Positions 1-7,558 of a stretch of 21,201 nucleotides of DNA are shown piece after piece (the stretch's first letter is position 1; every line of letters begins with the position of its first letter). The DNA comes from a virus. Made by a program: the position numbers and the translations under genes. The notes below the pieces were generated by a model. It was not told where the DNA came from and did no database searches. It saw only the letters and a list, made by a program, of their open reading frames with translations. Location: positions 1 through 21,201 of the IMG/VR virus record IMGVR_UViG_3300044302_001311; one strand, given 5' to 3'.

Positions 1-1
1 A

Positions 2-439
2 ATGAAACAACTACTATCCATATTTTTAGTTATACTCTTTGCTTTCCCTGCTTGGGCACAAGAGGGAGTTATAACTGAACTACAGAAAGGGCAAAAAGCA
101 CCCTTTACTGGTGTCCTAATGGATGCCAAAGCAGCAGCCAAAGTTCTAACAGAGCAGAAATACACGGCAGAAGAGTGTAGGCTGGAAATGGATAGAGAGA
201 TAGAAATATTAAAAGCCAAGTTAGAACTAGATCTCAAAATCAGCGAGATCAAACTAACCTCGGCAACCGACAAATACACAAATCTTCTCAATATAAAAGA
301 CGAGGAGAACAAGCGACTACAGGAACTAGCACTAGAAAGACCAAATGATAACAGCCATTGGTGGCTTGCCGGTGGTGTGCTTGGTGGTATAGTTCTTTCC
401 ATAGCAGTCTTTGCAGTCGCTGTGGAGATCAAAGACTAA
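2..439 (+). CDS. Secreted coiled-coil protein with C-terminal membrane anchor (possible spanin-like)
   Basis: A 145-residue protein. Residues 1-19 look like a Sec signal peptide: Lys near the start, a hydrophobic core, then AWA-Q as a plausible signal peptidase I site. Residues about 50-112 are charged and heptad-like, rich in E, K and L, consistent with a coiled coil. Residues about 118-141 form a Gly/Val/Ile-rich transmembrane segment with a short charged tail (EIKD). A cleaved signal, periplasmic coiled coil and C-terminal membrane anchor would suit an envelope-spanning or lysis (Rz-like) role, but the topology is not that of a classical Rz, which is anchored at its N-terminus. I do not recognise the family with certainty. 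Its start lies at the window edge, so an upstream in-frame start cannot be excluded. Its stop overlaps the next start as TAATG, implying translational coupling. Confidence 0.6.
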   Translation: MKQLLSIFLVILFAFPAWAQEGVITELQKGQKAPFTGVLMDAKAAAKVLTEQKYTAEECRLEMDREIEILKAKLELDLKISEIKLTSATDKYTNLLNIKDEENKRLQELALERPNDNSHWWLAGGVLGGIVLSIAVFAVAVEIKD

Positions 440-1335
440 TGGCGATAGGTAATTATAGTCACGCAAAACTGATATCATTAATTAGGAGATCGCAAGAGCA
501 GGACACCTCTGTCCCTGTAGCGGGTTCTAATACTGAATTACAATTTAACAATAATGGCAGCCTTGATGGAATCGAGGCATTTACTTTTGATGGAACTGAT
601 CTTAAAGTAGCTGATGGCAGAAAGATATTTTTTGGAGATGGGGGAGAATCTTACATACACTACCGGGAGGCTGTCGATGACTTCATGACAATATCGGGTT
701 CTGATAAAGGCATTGTTTTGTCTGGCTCAACGATTCAGATAGCGGGAACACTAGAGGGAGCCTCCCCGCTTAAGATCGGCGGTGAATTGCAATTTGTTTC
801 AACGGGAGATTCCTCTGCTTTTAACTTCGGACCAAATAACGAATCAAAAATATACTACGAAGACGGCGGAAACGGAGCACTAATTGTTTCAGGGTCGGAA
901 CATAGGGGGCTCGTCTTGTCGGGCTCCTGTGTTCATGTTGACAGGTTTTTGGCTATCGGTGATTGTTCCGCCACCCATGCGATCACTTTGCCAGACGCAA
1001 GCGATGATTCAGGAAAAGTAAAGGCAAATGCTTTTGTATCGTATTCTTCTATAAGATACAAGAAGGATGTTGAGCCTCTTGAGTCGGCTGTTGATACGAT
1101 AAACAAACTTCAAGGTGTTTCATACAACTGGAAAGATACTGGAAAGAAAGATTTTGGTTTCATCGCAGAAGAAGTGGGCAAAGTAATCCCTGAGATTGTT
1201 GAGTGGAGCCAAGATCCCCAATATGCAAACACAATGGATTACACTAGGATCATTTCGTTCTTGGTCGAGGCTGTAAAAGAGCAACAAAAGAAAATAGATC
1301 TTTTGGCTGAAAAACTAGACAAATTAGATGTATAA
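439..1335 (+). CDS. Tail fibre/appendage protein with C-terminal peptidase S74 chaperone domain
   Basis: A 298-residue protein starting at the ATG of the TAATG overlap with the upstream stop; an upstream in-frame ATG at 358 would read through the preceding gene and is not preferred. The N-terminal two thirds are Gly/Ser/Asp-rich beta-type fibre sequence containing two imperfect repeats (nt 649-741 and 844-939) that share an ISGS/VSGS...G-VLSGS pattern. The last ~96 residues match the S74 intramolecular chaperone: YSSIRYKK carries the expected catalytic Ser203 and Lys208 (spacing of five), followed by YNWKDTGKKDFGFIAEEV and a C-terminal coiled coil (LVEAVKEQQKKIDLL). In this family the domain trimerises the fibre and then cleaves itself off just before the Ser. 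Likely role: a host-recognition fibre or a minor virion appendage. The S74 call is strong; the exact virion position is unknown. Confidence 0.85.
   Translation: MAIGNYSHAKLISLIRRSQEQDTSVPVAGSNTELQFNNNGSLDGIEAFTFDGTDLKVADGRKIFFGDGGESYIHYREAVDDFMTISGSDKGIVLSGSTIQIAGTLEGASPLKIGGELQFVSTGDSSAFNFGPNNESKIYYEDGGNGALIVSGSEHRGLVLSGSCVHVDRFLAIGDCSATHAITLPDASDDSGKVKANAFVSYSSIRYKKDVEPLESAVDTINKLQGVSYNWKDTGKKDFGFIAEEVGKVIPEIVEWSQDPQYANTMDYTRIISFLVEAVKEQQKKIDLLAEKLDKLDV
649..939 (+). repeat. Imperfect repeat pair inside the first S74 fibre gene
   Basis: Two copies, nt 649-741 and nt 844-939, encode related ~31-residue units. Each begins with S-x-I-x-Y, then has an acidic/variable stretch, then a TISGS or IVSGS element, a G-(I/L)-VLSGS element and a beta-strand end. 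The pattern is visible in protein rather than DNA, suggesting an old duplication of a fibre shaft beta unit. Confidence 0.6.
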
Positions 1336-1344
1336 TGGTGTGAA

Positions 1345-1761
1345 ATGAAAAAGCCTGATTTAAATGATATAGCCAAACTAGAGCAAGAAATTTCTAAAAA
1401 GTATGGTGCGGAAACAATTACAAACCCAAGGTCGGGGTGGTCAAAAGAAAAAGAACTTGTTTACCTAGAGCAAATAAAAAAACAATACAAAAAAGAACTT
1501 AGAAGAAGAGAAGACGCTGAAAAGATTAATAAAGATGGTTTTTTCATATCAAAAAAACTACTTACTAAAGACGAAGACCGTGTTTGTCCTGCTTGCTTTG
1601 AATATTCGTTTAACTTAAAGGACGATTTATATATGAGCAAATACGATTGTTGCTATAAATGTTATTTACATTTCGTTGTAGACAGGGAAGAACGCTGGAT
1701 GAACATAGACCAAAGAGTAGAGTTTTTAGGAAACTTTTATAAGGGGAAAGATAATGGCTAA
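1345..1761 (+). CDS. Hypothetical Cys-rich (zinc-ribbon-like) protein
   Basis: A 138-residue protein. The N-terminal half is highly charged and helical (residues 33-62, Lys/Glu/Arg-rich). The C-terminal half has CPAC at residues 81-84 and DCCYKC at 101-106, so C81, C84, C103 and C106 could form a four-Cys zinc site, with C102 as an extra cysteine. This suggests a structural zinc ribbon, possibly nucleic-acid or protein binding; I do not recognise a named family. It lies 9 bases after the fibre gene and its 3' end overlaps the next start by 8 bases (stop at 1761, ATG at 1754), so it is co-transcribed and probably translationally coupled with the gene ahead of the terminase. Function unknown. 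Confidence 0.75.
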   Translation: MKKPDLNDIAKLEQEISKKYGAETITNPRSGWSKEKELVYLEQIKKQYKKELRRREDAEKINKDGFFISKKLLTKDEDRVCPACFEYSFNLKDDLYMSKYDCCYKCYLHFVVDREERWMNIDQRVEFLGNFYKGKDNG

Positions 1762-2248
1762 TATTTTAGATGTTGTGCAGACAATTCAAAACATCGTCGC
1801 AACAAAAGGGTACGATGGAGCACTTGATGAAGAAGGCAATCCAGTAAAGATTGGTCTTAAAAGAGAAGTTGATAATGTTGTAACAGATAGTAGACTTGTT
1901 GATGGGTTTGGTGTTAGATTTCAAGGGAATAAGATGATACTCAGTTATTCTTCTGAGTGTAACATAAAGCAAGTTCAGAAGCCAAATTTTCAGGATATGG
2001 TTGAGCAAAATATTGCAGATATTGTCTCCTTCATACAAAAGGAGTACAAAGGAGCAGCAGGAAAGAGTCTAAGTCTAACCAGAGAGGGGGAGACTGATAT
2101 TCTTGTTCAAAAAATGTCTAACTTTCGCACTTGGTTCCAATCAAGCTGTATCTATAAGATTGGAGGAGCGGAAGGTGTATTGGAAGAAGATCAGCCAAAA
2201 GATATCAATGAGAATATCAAAAGTTGGCTTAAAACTGCTAAGAACTAA
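1754..2248 (+). CDS. Hypothetical protein upstream of large terminase (candidate small terminase position)
   Basis: A 164-residue protein ending 17 bases before the large terminase start. It has an N-terminal helix-like segment (residues 1-17), a beta-rich centre (about residues 30-72, including a GFGVRFQGNKMILSY stretch) and helical C-terminal parts ending in a Lys-rich tail. I see no helix-turn-helix or other diagnostic motif. In T4 the gene directly upstream of gp17 is the small terminase gp16, also 164 residues, so position and length make small terminase one possibility. The beta-rich centre does not look like the mostly helical gp16, so I do not assign it. It could equally be a minor virion or assembly protein. 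Confidence 0.7.
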   Translation: MANILDVVQTIQNIVATKGYDGALDEEGNPVKIGLKREVDNVVTDSRLVDGFGVRFQGNKMILSYSSECNIKQVQKPNFQDMVEQNIADIVSFIQKEYKGAAGKSLSLTREGETDILVQKMSNFRTWFQSSCIYKIGGAEGVLEEDQPKDINENIKSWLKTAKN

Positions 2249-2265
2249 TAACCCACCGTTGAGAA

Positions 2266-3840
2266 ATGGCTTACAAACTATCAAAAAAAGAAATCCTCGC
2301 AGAAATAGTCAAGTGCGGAAAAGATCCGGACTTTTTTATCAATAGTTATGCTAGGATCTCCCACCCAATCCATGGCACCGTACCTTTCAATACCTACGAT
2401 TTCCAAACCCAACTCCTAAAGGATTTTAACGATCACCGCTTCAATGTGATTTTAAAAGGGAGACAGTTAGGTATTTCTACTATTACTGCTGCTTATGTCT
2501 CTTGGATGATGCTTTTTCATAGAGACAAAAATATTCTTGTCATGGCTACCAAGTTTCAGACAGCAGCGAACTTGGTAAAGAAAGTTAAAGCGATCATTAA
2601 AAACCTGCCAGATTGGATGCAGATTGCTACCATCTCTATTGATAATCGAGCTTCTTTCGAGCTGAACAATGGCTCTCAGATTAAAGCCTCCACCACTTCT
2701 GGCGATGCCGGTCGTTCAGAAGCCCTCTCTCTTCTTGTCATTGATGAGGCAGCACATGTAGAGGGTCTTGATGAGCTATGGACTGGTCTTTACCCCACTC
2801 TATCAACAGGTGGACGCTGTATTGCTCTATCTACCCCAAATGGTGTAGGAAACTGGTTTCACCAAACTTACACAGACGCAGAAGCAGGAAACAACGACTT
2901 CTTCCCAACTGTCCTACCATGGCATGTCCATCCAGACAGAGATGATGAATGGTTCGAGGAAGAAACCAAAAATATGTCTCAAAGACAAGTTGCACAAGAA
3001 TATGAGTGTAACTTTAATATGTCCGGTGAAACGGTTATACACCCGGATGACATGGCTATAATAAAAGCTGGACTACAAGACCCAAAATATAAAACAGGCT
3101 TTGATAGGAACTTTTGGATCTGGGAAGAATACCAGCCGGGAGAAAGCTATCTTCTTGTAGCCGACGTTGCCCGTGGTGATGACAAAGATAGTTCTGTTTT
3201 CCACATTATGAAGTTATCAACAATGGAAATCATCGGAGAGTATAAGTCTAAAATCACACCAGATCTCTTTGCTAACATGCTAAACGAAGTTGGTAAAGAG
3301 TTCGGTGAATGCCTGATGGTTATTGAAAATAATTCTGTAGGCTTTGCTGTGCTTGACAAGCTCAGGGATATGGCATATCCAAATCTTTACTATTCAATAA
3401 AGTCCACACACGAATATATTGATTCTTATCTGGGAGAAACAGCCTCAAATGCTGTTGCTGGCTTTTCTACCACCTCAAAGACCAGACCTTTGATTGTGGC
3501 GAAAATGGAAGAGTTCATTAGAAATAAACTAGTTACAATATATTCTGCTAGACTATTTAATGAGTTAGAGACATTTGTCTGGCAAAATGGGCGTCCCCAA
3601 GCAATGCGTATGTATAACGATGATTTGGTGATGGCTTTTGCAATTGGATGTTGGGTTAGGGATACAGCTTTGGAAACTAACCAGAGAGATGTTCAATATA
3701 CAAAAGCGTTTCTTAGCACAATGACTAGGACAAAAAGTGAATTAAATACGACAATTCCCGGTCAACAGGGCTATAAACCTGTCGCAAAAAGTGCTAGAAT
3801 AAAGGAACAACAGCAATACAACTGGATTCTTAAAGGATAA
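2266..3840 (+). CDS. 17: Large terminase subunit (gp17-like packaging ATPase-nuclease)
   Basis: A 524-residue motor protein that docks on the portal, translocates DNA into the prohead with ATP and cuts the concatemer. ATPase domain: a P-loop of the deviant terminase type, K64-GRQLGIS-T72, with Lys at the loop start instead of before the Ser/Thr; Walker B LLVIDEAAH with D160 and E161; coupling motif STPNG at 189-193. C-terminal RNase H-like nuclease: ADVARGDD with D300, VIENN with E354 and YNDDLVMAFA with D452/D453 supply the expected acidic triad. Length is below T4 gp17 (610), mostly at the N-terminus. The start ATG follows a weak purine-rich GAGA sequence. It is followed 5 bases later by the portal gene, its working partner. 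Confidence 0.96.
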   Translation: MAYKLSKKEILAEIVKCGKDPDFFINSYARISHPIHGTVPFNTYDFQTQLLKDFNDHRFNVILKGRQLGISTITAAYVSWMMLFHRDKNILVMATKFQTAANLVKKVKAIIKNLPDWMQIATISIDNRASFELNNGSQIKASTTSGDAGRSEALSLLVIDEAAHVEGLDELWTGLYPTLSTGGRCIALSTPNGVGNWFHQTYTDAEAGNNDFFPTVLPWHVHPDRDDEWFEEETKNMSQRQVAQEYECNFNMSGETVIHPDDMAIIKAGLQDPKYKTGFDRNFWIWEEYQPGESYLLVADVARGDDKDSSVFHIMKLSTMEIIGEYKSKITPDLFANMLNEVGKEFGECLMVIENNSVGFAVLDKLRDMAYPNLYYSIKSTHEYIDSYLGETASNAVAGFSTTSKTRPLIVAKMEEFIRNKLVTIYSARLFNELETFVWQNGRPQAMRMYNDDLVMAFAIGCWVRDTALETNQRDVQYTKAFLSTMTRTKSELNTTIPGQQGYKPVAKSARIKEQQQYNWILKG

Positions 3841-3845
3841 AAAAG

Positions 3846-5795
3846 ATGGCTCCTAAAAATGGAAAAAATGTAAGAAATCCCTCCTCTCCCCTGTTTAAGA
3901 GGTTGACTAGGCTTTTCTCGGGTCCAATCGTTAACTACCGGGCACAAAATGTTAACCAGAATCGAAGACAAGACTTGGATAAATATGCTGGAAAATTTAC
4001 TTCCGCTTCTGGCAAACAATTTAAAAGAATGGGATACAACCCGTTTGCTGATATATCAGCCAATATCTATCAAAATCAATCCAGACTTCAAAGATATATT
4101 GATTTTGACCAAATGGAATATGAACCAATTATTGCTTCAGCATTGGATATCTATGCGGATGAGATGACAACCTCTTCCCCGATGAAGCCTCTCTTAAATA
4201 TTCACTGCCAAAATGAAGAAATAAAAATTATATTAAACTCTCTTTTTCACAATGTTCTTAATGTGGAGCACAACATTTTCAATTGGTGTAGAACATTGTG
4301 CAAGTATGGCGATTACATTCTTTATTTAGATATTGATGATAAAATAGGAATAGAAAATGTCATTAGTCTACCTTTGAGAGAAGTGGAAAGACTGGAAGGA
4401 GAAGACAAAACAAACCCTAATTATGTCCAATACCAGTGGAACTCAGCCGGATTGACTTTTGAAAATTGGCAGGTCGCACATTTTAGAGTTTTAGGGAATG
4501 ACAAGCATGCGCCATACGGCACTTCTGTTTTAGACCCCTCTAGGAGAATCTTCAGACAGCTTACTCTGCTGGAAGATGCAATGATGGCATACCGCATCGT
4601 TCGCTCCCCAGAACGCCGCGTATTTTATGTTGATGTTGGAAACATGGCTCCTAACGATGTTGAACAATACATGCAGAAGGTTATGACTTCTATGAAGCGT
4701 AACCAAGTTGTCGATGCCGACACCGGTCGCGTTGACCTTCGCTACAATCCAATGTCTGTTGATGAAGATTATTTCATCCCTACTCGTGGCGGTCAATCAA
4801 CTAGGGTTGAGAGTCTGCCCGGTGGAACTTACACGGGTGACATTGATGATGTTAAGTACCTAAAAGATAAACTATTCTCGGCACTTAAAATCCCACAGTC
4901 TTACCTTTTCCGTGGCGAAGGTGCCGATGAGGACAAGGCAACACTCGCTCAAAAAGACATTCGTTTTGCGAGAACAATCCAAAGACTGCAAAGAGTTATC
5001 ATCACAGAGTTGGAAAAGATTGCCATCATTCACCTTTTTACTTTGGGATACAGAGAGAACGATCTTATTTCTTTTAAACTCTCAATGAACAATCCATCCA
5101 AGATTGCTGAACTGCAAGACCTAGAACAGTGGAGAACCAAATTTGACGTTGCTTCAGCGGCAGCGGAAGGCTTCTTCTCAAAGCGATGGATCGCAGAAAA
5201 CCTCTTTGCCATTTCGGAAGAAGAGTTCTTGCGTAACCAGCGCGAGATGTTCCACGATAGAATGATCACAGCCCAGCTTGATCAGTCAGCCGAAGCCGCA
5301 GATATGGGAGGGGGTCTTGGCGGCGGCGCAGAAGATCTACTTGGAGATGAGGGCGGCGGCGAAGATCTTTTGGGAGATGAAGAGGCGGGAGCAGAAGAAC
5401 TAGTAGCTGATGAACCCGAGCCGGAAGAACCAGAAACAAATTTATTAGCAACGCCACCAGCAAACAGAGATGATAAAATACATAAGAAAGTGGCTGGCAA
5501 GAAAATGACTACAACCGCAAAATCCAAGGGCAAATGGTACGAGCCTCGCAAAGATCTTTCGGGCAAAAGAGCAATGCAAAGACAAATGTCTTCTGACGCG
5601 GGAAGCAATCTGGCTAGTAGCTCCAGCAGAAATATAAACAAGGGCTACCAAGATCTTTCCCGCTTGGCGAGAGGGATTAAAGAAGAGCAGGATTCTAATT
5701 ATAAGAAAGAAGAGGATAGAATCTTTGAGATCAATAACCAAGTAAAAGCATTGATTACAGAATTGGAGACTAAAAAAAATGTCAACGAAAATTAA
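3846..5795 (+). CDS. 20: Portal vertex protein (gp20-like)
   Basis: A 649-residue protein forming the dodecameric ring at the unique head vertex; it nucleates prohead assembly and is the DNA conduit. Family-typical stretches include YEPIIASALDIYADEM (about residue 95), AYRIVRSPERRVFYVDVGN (about 249-267) and the SYLFRGEGADEDKATLAQKD region (about 353-372), all in the order seen in T4-type portals. It is longer than T4 gp20 (524 residues) because of a C-terminal extension: residues ~485-540 are Gly/Asp/Glu-rich with a tandem GGG-EDLLGDE repeat, followed by a basic Lys/Arg/Ser-rich segment and a charged helical tail. It overlaps the next gene by 17 bases. Identity is near certain; the role of the tail is unknown. 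Confidence 0.95.
   Translation: MAPKNGKNVRNPSSPLFKRLTRLFSGPIVNYRAQNVNQNRRQDLDKYAGKFTSASGKQFKRMGYNPFADISANIYQNQSRLQRYIDFDQMEYEPIIASALDIYADEMTTSSPMKPLLNIHCQNEEIKIILNSLFHNVLNVEHNIFNWCRTLCKYGDYILYLDIDDKIGIENVISLPLREVERLEGEDKTNPNYVQYQWNSAGLTFENWQVAHFRVLGNDKHAPYGTSVLDPSRRIFRQLTLLEDAMMAYRIVRSPERRVFYVDVGNMAPNDVEQYMQKVMTSMKRNQVVDADTGRVDLRYNPMSVDEDYFIPTRGGQSTRVESLPGGTYTGDIDDVKYLKDKLFSALKIPQSYLFRGEGADEDKATLAQKDIRFARTIQRLQRVIITELEKIAIIHLFTLGYRENDLISFKLSMNNPSKIAELQDLEQWRTKFDVASAAAEGFFSKRWIAENLFAISEEEFLRNQREMFHDRMITAQLDQSAEAADMGGGLGGGAEDLLGDEGGGEDLLGDEEAGAEELVADEPEPEEPETNLLATPPANRDDKIHKKVAGKKMTTTAKSKGKWYEPRKDLSGKRAMQRQMSSDAGSNLASSSSRNINKGYQDLSRLARGIKEEQDSNYKKEEDRIFEINNQVKALITELETKKNVNEN
5319..5381 (+). repeat. 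Tandem acidic repeat in portal C-terminal extension
   Basis: Two adjacent in-frame units, nt 5319-5351 and 5352-5381, encode GGGAEDLLGDE and GGGEDLLGDE (portal residues 492-502 and 503-512). The DNA copies are nearly identical apart from one codon indel and synonymous changes (CTACTT versus CTTTTG), consistent with a recent duplication in a disordered tail. Confidence 0.8.
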
Positions 5796-6609
5796 GCACA
5801 ACAAAAAAAGAAACACTATTTTTCTTTACGAAGCGCTTGTTAGAGAACTAACAAAAGCGACTGTAGAGAAGGACCAAAGCAGAAGAGAAACTATCTTGGG
5901 CATTGTAAAAGAGCACTTCGCCAACAATACTTTGATGGGAAAGGAGGTCCGTATCTATAAGAGTATTTTGGAGACTAAAGATGCACACCAAAATATTGCT
6001 GAAAAAATTCTTTCCGAATCTAAAATAGAATATTCTGTCATTAATAAAAAGGCACTTTTCTTAGAGCAGAGTCAAATGATTTCTAGAATAAACAAAGAAC
6101 TTTCAAAAGATGTGTTTACTACTTTTGTCCCAAATTATAAAAACTTAGCAACTTTGCATCAAGTGTTTAATAATTTAGACCTCTCAGCCAAAGAGAGAGT
6201 TTTGCTAGAGCAGGAAGTCCTAGATCTAATGTTAGAATCAAATAACCAATCTGAAGTTAAAGATTTAAAACACATTGATAACCTTGTTTTTAAATCATTT
6301 GTTGAAAGATTTAATAATGAATATTCCGGTCTTCTGGAGGAACAAAAGACTTTACTATCTAGGTTTGTTTCTTCTGGTGTTGGTGATGAGCTTGAGTTTA
6401 AAATCTATTTAAACGCAGAGATTGGTAGATTAAAAGAGGAGATAGTTTCTGCTAAAGATTGTAAAGAGCTTAAAGAAGACAAAGAAATGGCAAAAAAAGC
6501 CAAACAAGTATTAGAGTTTTTAGAGGGTTTTAGCCAAAATCCTTTAGGAGACGCAGATCTAAAAAAGATCTTAAAGATCCAAGAATTGGCTAGGGAAATA
6601 AAAAACTAA
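5779..6609 (+). CDS. Hypothetical helical protein following the portal gene
   Basis: A 276-residue, Lys/Glu/Leu-rich and apparently all-helical protein with no signal peptide or membrane segment. The N-terminus is basic (MSTKIKHNKKRN) followed by FLYEALVREL; the C-terminal third (about residues 200-270) is strongly heptad-like. Its ATG lies inside the end of the portal gene (17-base overlap), so it is translationally coupled to portal. T4 has the small prohead core proteins gp67 and gp68 at this place between gp20 and gp21, and a core or assembly-factor role is therefore plausible, but I see no sequence motif proving homology. It is considerably larger than gp67 (80 residues) or gp68 (141 residues). 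Confidence 0.8.
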   Translation: MSTKIKHNKKRNTIFLYEALVRELTKATVEKDQSRRETILGIVKEHFANNTLMGKEVRIYKSILETKDAHQNIAEKILSESKIEYSVINKKALFLEQSQMISRINKELSKDVFTTFVPNYKNLATLHQVFNNLDLSAKERVLLEQEVLDLMLESNNQSEVKDLKHIDNLVFKSFVERFNNEYSGLLEEQKTLLSRFVSSGVGDELEFKIYLNAEIGRLKEEIVSAKDCKELKEDKEMAKKAKQVLEFLEGFSQNPLGDADLKKILKIQELAREIKN

Positions 6610-6610
6610 A

Positions 6611-7159
6611 ATGAGTATTAAAATTAGCATCAAAAATCAGTTACCATTGGAGGTGATGGAAAGCGAGATTAAAAAGCTTGATATCAAGCGCTCCCTATCT
6701 GGTCAAATTATGGTTTTTAATCACATCGATATGGATATCGTCTTGGATGAGCAGAGCGGAAAAGTCACGGTTTATTCAAAGAAAGATTTTGGAGAATTGG
6801 TCTACAAGAGTCAAAATAGGTTTTTTGAATATCTTTTTAAGAAAGGAGTTATCTTTCCTGAAAGCGTAAAAGGGTCAAATGTTTTTGGAGCGATTGAGGC
6901 TGTCTACCCCAAAGAAGCAAAAGTGGAACACCTAACGGAAATAGTTCTTTACAACATTGCCGGGTTTATGGAATCAGAGCAGCAATATATTAAATCATTT
7001 GATTATACGGATGAAGTTGAAGACGAAAGGCTCCTCGACCCAGACAAAGAGGACAGCACAGAATTAGGTGAGGTCCCACAGGAAGAAAAGAAGGGAACAC
7101 TAAGTCCGGGGTATCCGGGTTATTATTATGGATTAGCAGGGATGTATAGGTACGAATAG
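6611..7159 (+). CDS. Hypothetical protein in prohead assembly cluster
   Basis: A 182-residue protein whose ATG follows the previous stop by one base. Residues 1-130 look like a compact alpha/beta domain (alternating hydrophobic strands such as KISIKNQL, GQIMVFNH, DIVLDE and KVTVYSK, then helices). Residues ~133-163 form an acidic, probably disordered linker (DEVEDERLLDPDKED). The end is unusual: a Gly/Tyr/Pro-rich tail SPGYPGYYYGLAGMYRYE. I do not recognise the family. Its place between portal and protease suggests a head-assembly part, and an acidic segment followed by an aromatic tail could be a partner-binding peptide; both are inference. Confidence 0.75.
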   Translation: MSIKISIKNQLPLEVMESEIKKLDIKRSLSGQIMVFNHIDMDIVLDEQSGKVTVYSKKDFGELVYKSQNRFFEYLFKKGVIFPESVKGSNVFGAIEAVYPKEAKVEHLTEIVLYNIAGFMESEQQYIKSFDYTDEVEDERLLDPDKEDSTELGEVPQEEKKGTLSPGYPGYYYGLAGMYRYE

Positions 7160-7473
7160 TGGAACTTTTATATTTTATTCTCGCCTCTTGGGGCATGACC
7201 CAGATTTTAGTTTACGGAACAATTTTTGAAAACCAGCGTAATTGGATTATGGAAAAATCTGATTGGTTTGGCACACTTATCCATTGCCCTATGTGTACGG
7301 GTTTTTGGGTCGGTGTATTTTTGTTCGGAATAAATGGCTTAACAGAACTATTTAATTTTGAGTATAATATCGCTAATTTGTTGATTTTAGGATGTTTGTC
7401 TTCGGCTACATCATATGCTTTAAACGTTGTTATTAGCGATAGTGGTATAAAAGTAAACAATATTCACGAGTAA
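7159..7473 (+). CDS. Small membrane protein, DUF1360-like
   Basis: A 104-residue protein that starts with GTG overlapping the preceding TAG by one base (TAGTG). Hydrophobic segments at about residues 3-22, 47-63 and 70-93 suggest two or three membrane passes. The central motif HCPMCTGFW (C43, C46) is the signature I associate with the DUF1360 family, small bacterial and phage membrane proteins that include a Bacillus sporulation protein; their biochemical function is not established. The gene is embedded in a head-assembly operon although it is unlikely to be a virion shell component, so membrane-located prohead assembly, lysis or host-envelope modification are conceivable. Family assignment is from memory of the motif and moderately sure. 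Confidence 0.7.
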   Translation: MELLYFILASWGMTQILVYGTIFENQRNWIMEKSDWFGTLIHCPMCTGFWVGVFLFGINGLTELFNFEYNIANLLILGCLSSATSYALNVVISDSGIKVNNIHE

Positions 7474-7484
7474 AGGAGGTTCTT

Positions 7485-7538
7485 ATGAATGCGAAATGGA
7501 TGTTACAACCAGTTAGACGTTGCTGTAGAGGCTCCTAG
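7485..7538 (+). CDS. Putative 17-residue micro-ORF in the protease leader
   Basis: The DNA reads AAAGGAGGT, five bases, then ATG, followed by 17 codons (MNAKWMLQPVRRCCRGS) and TAG. The Shine-Dalgarno sequence is the strongest seen in the window, better than those of the capsid and sheath genes. The peptide is basic with a Cys-Cys pair. It lies 11 bases after the DUF1360-like gene and 35 bases before the protease start. It could be a real micropeptide, a leader peptide tuning protease translation, or simply ribosome loading for a downstream start. No homologue can be judged by eye at this length. Confidence 0.45.
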   Translation: MNAKWMLQPVRRCCRGS

Positions 7539-7543
7539 CTCGC

Positions 7544-7558
7544 ACGGGTAATGCCCGT
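7544..7558 (+). promoter_or_regulatory. Small hairpin between micro-ORF and protease gene
   Basis: A perfect 5-bp inverted repeat, ACGGG (7544-7548) and CCCGT (7554-7558), with loop TAATG. It begins five bases after the micro-ORF stop and ends 15 bases before the protease ATG. No T-run follows, so it is not an intrinsic terminator. It might affect translation or mRNA stability; it is short enough to occur by chance. Confidence 0.35.

Noticed and set aside
358-438. In-frame upstream ATG that would lengthen the first S74 fibre by 27 residues
   Set aside because: It lies entirely inside the preceding gene and encodes a Cys/Trp-rich out-of-frame translation of a transmembrane segment; the TAATG start at 439 is more natural.
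2455-2485. Large terminase inactive because the usual Walker A Lys is missing
   Set aside because: A Lys at the loop start is an established alternative in terminases, and all other ATPase and nuclease residues are present.
5282-5816. Minus-strand open frames opposite the portal C-terminus
   Set aside because: They arise from the GC-rich acidic repeat on the coding strand (Ser/Pro-rich low-complexity shadow); no independent gene signals.
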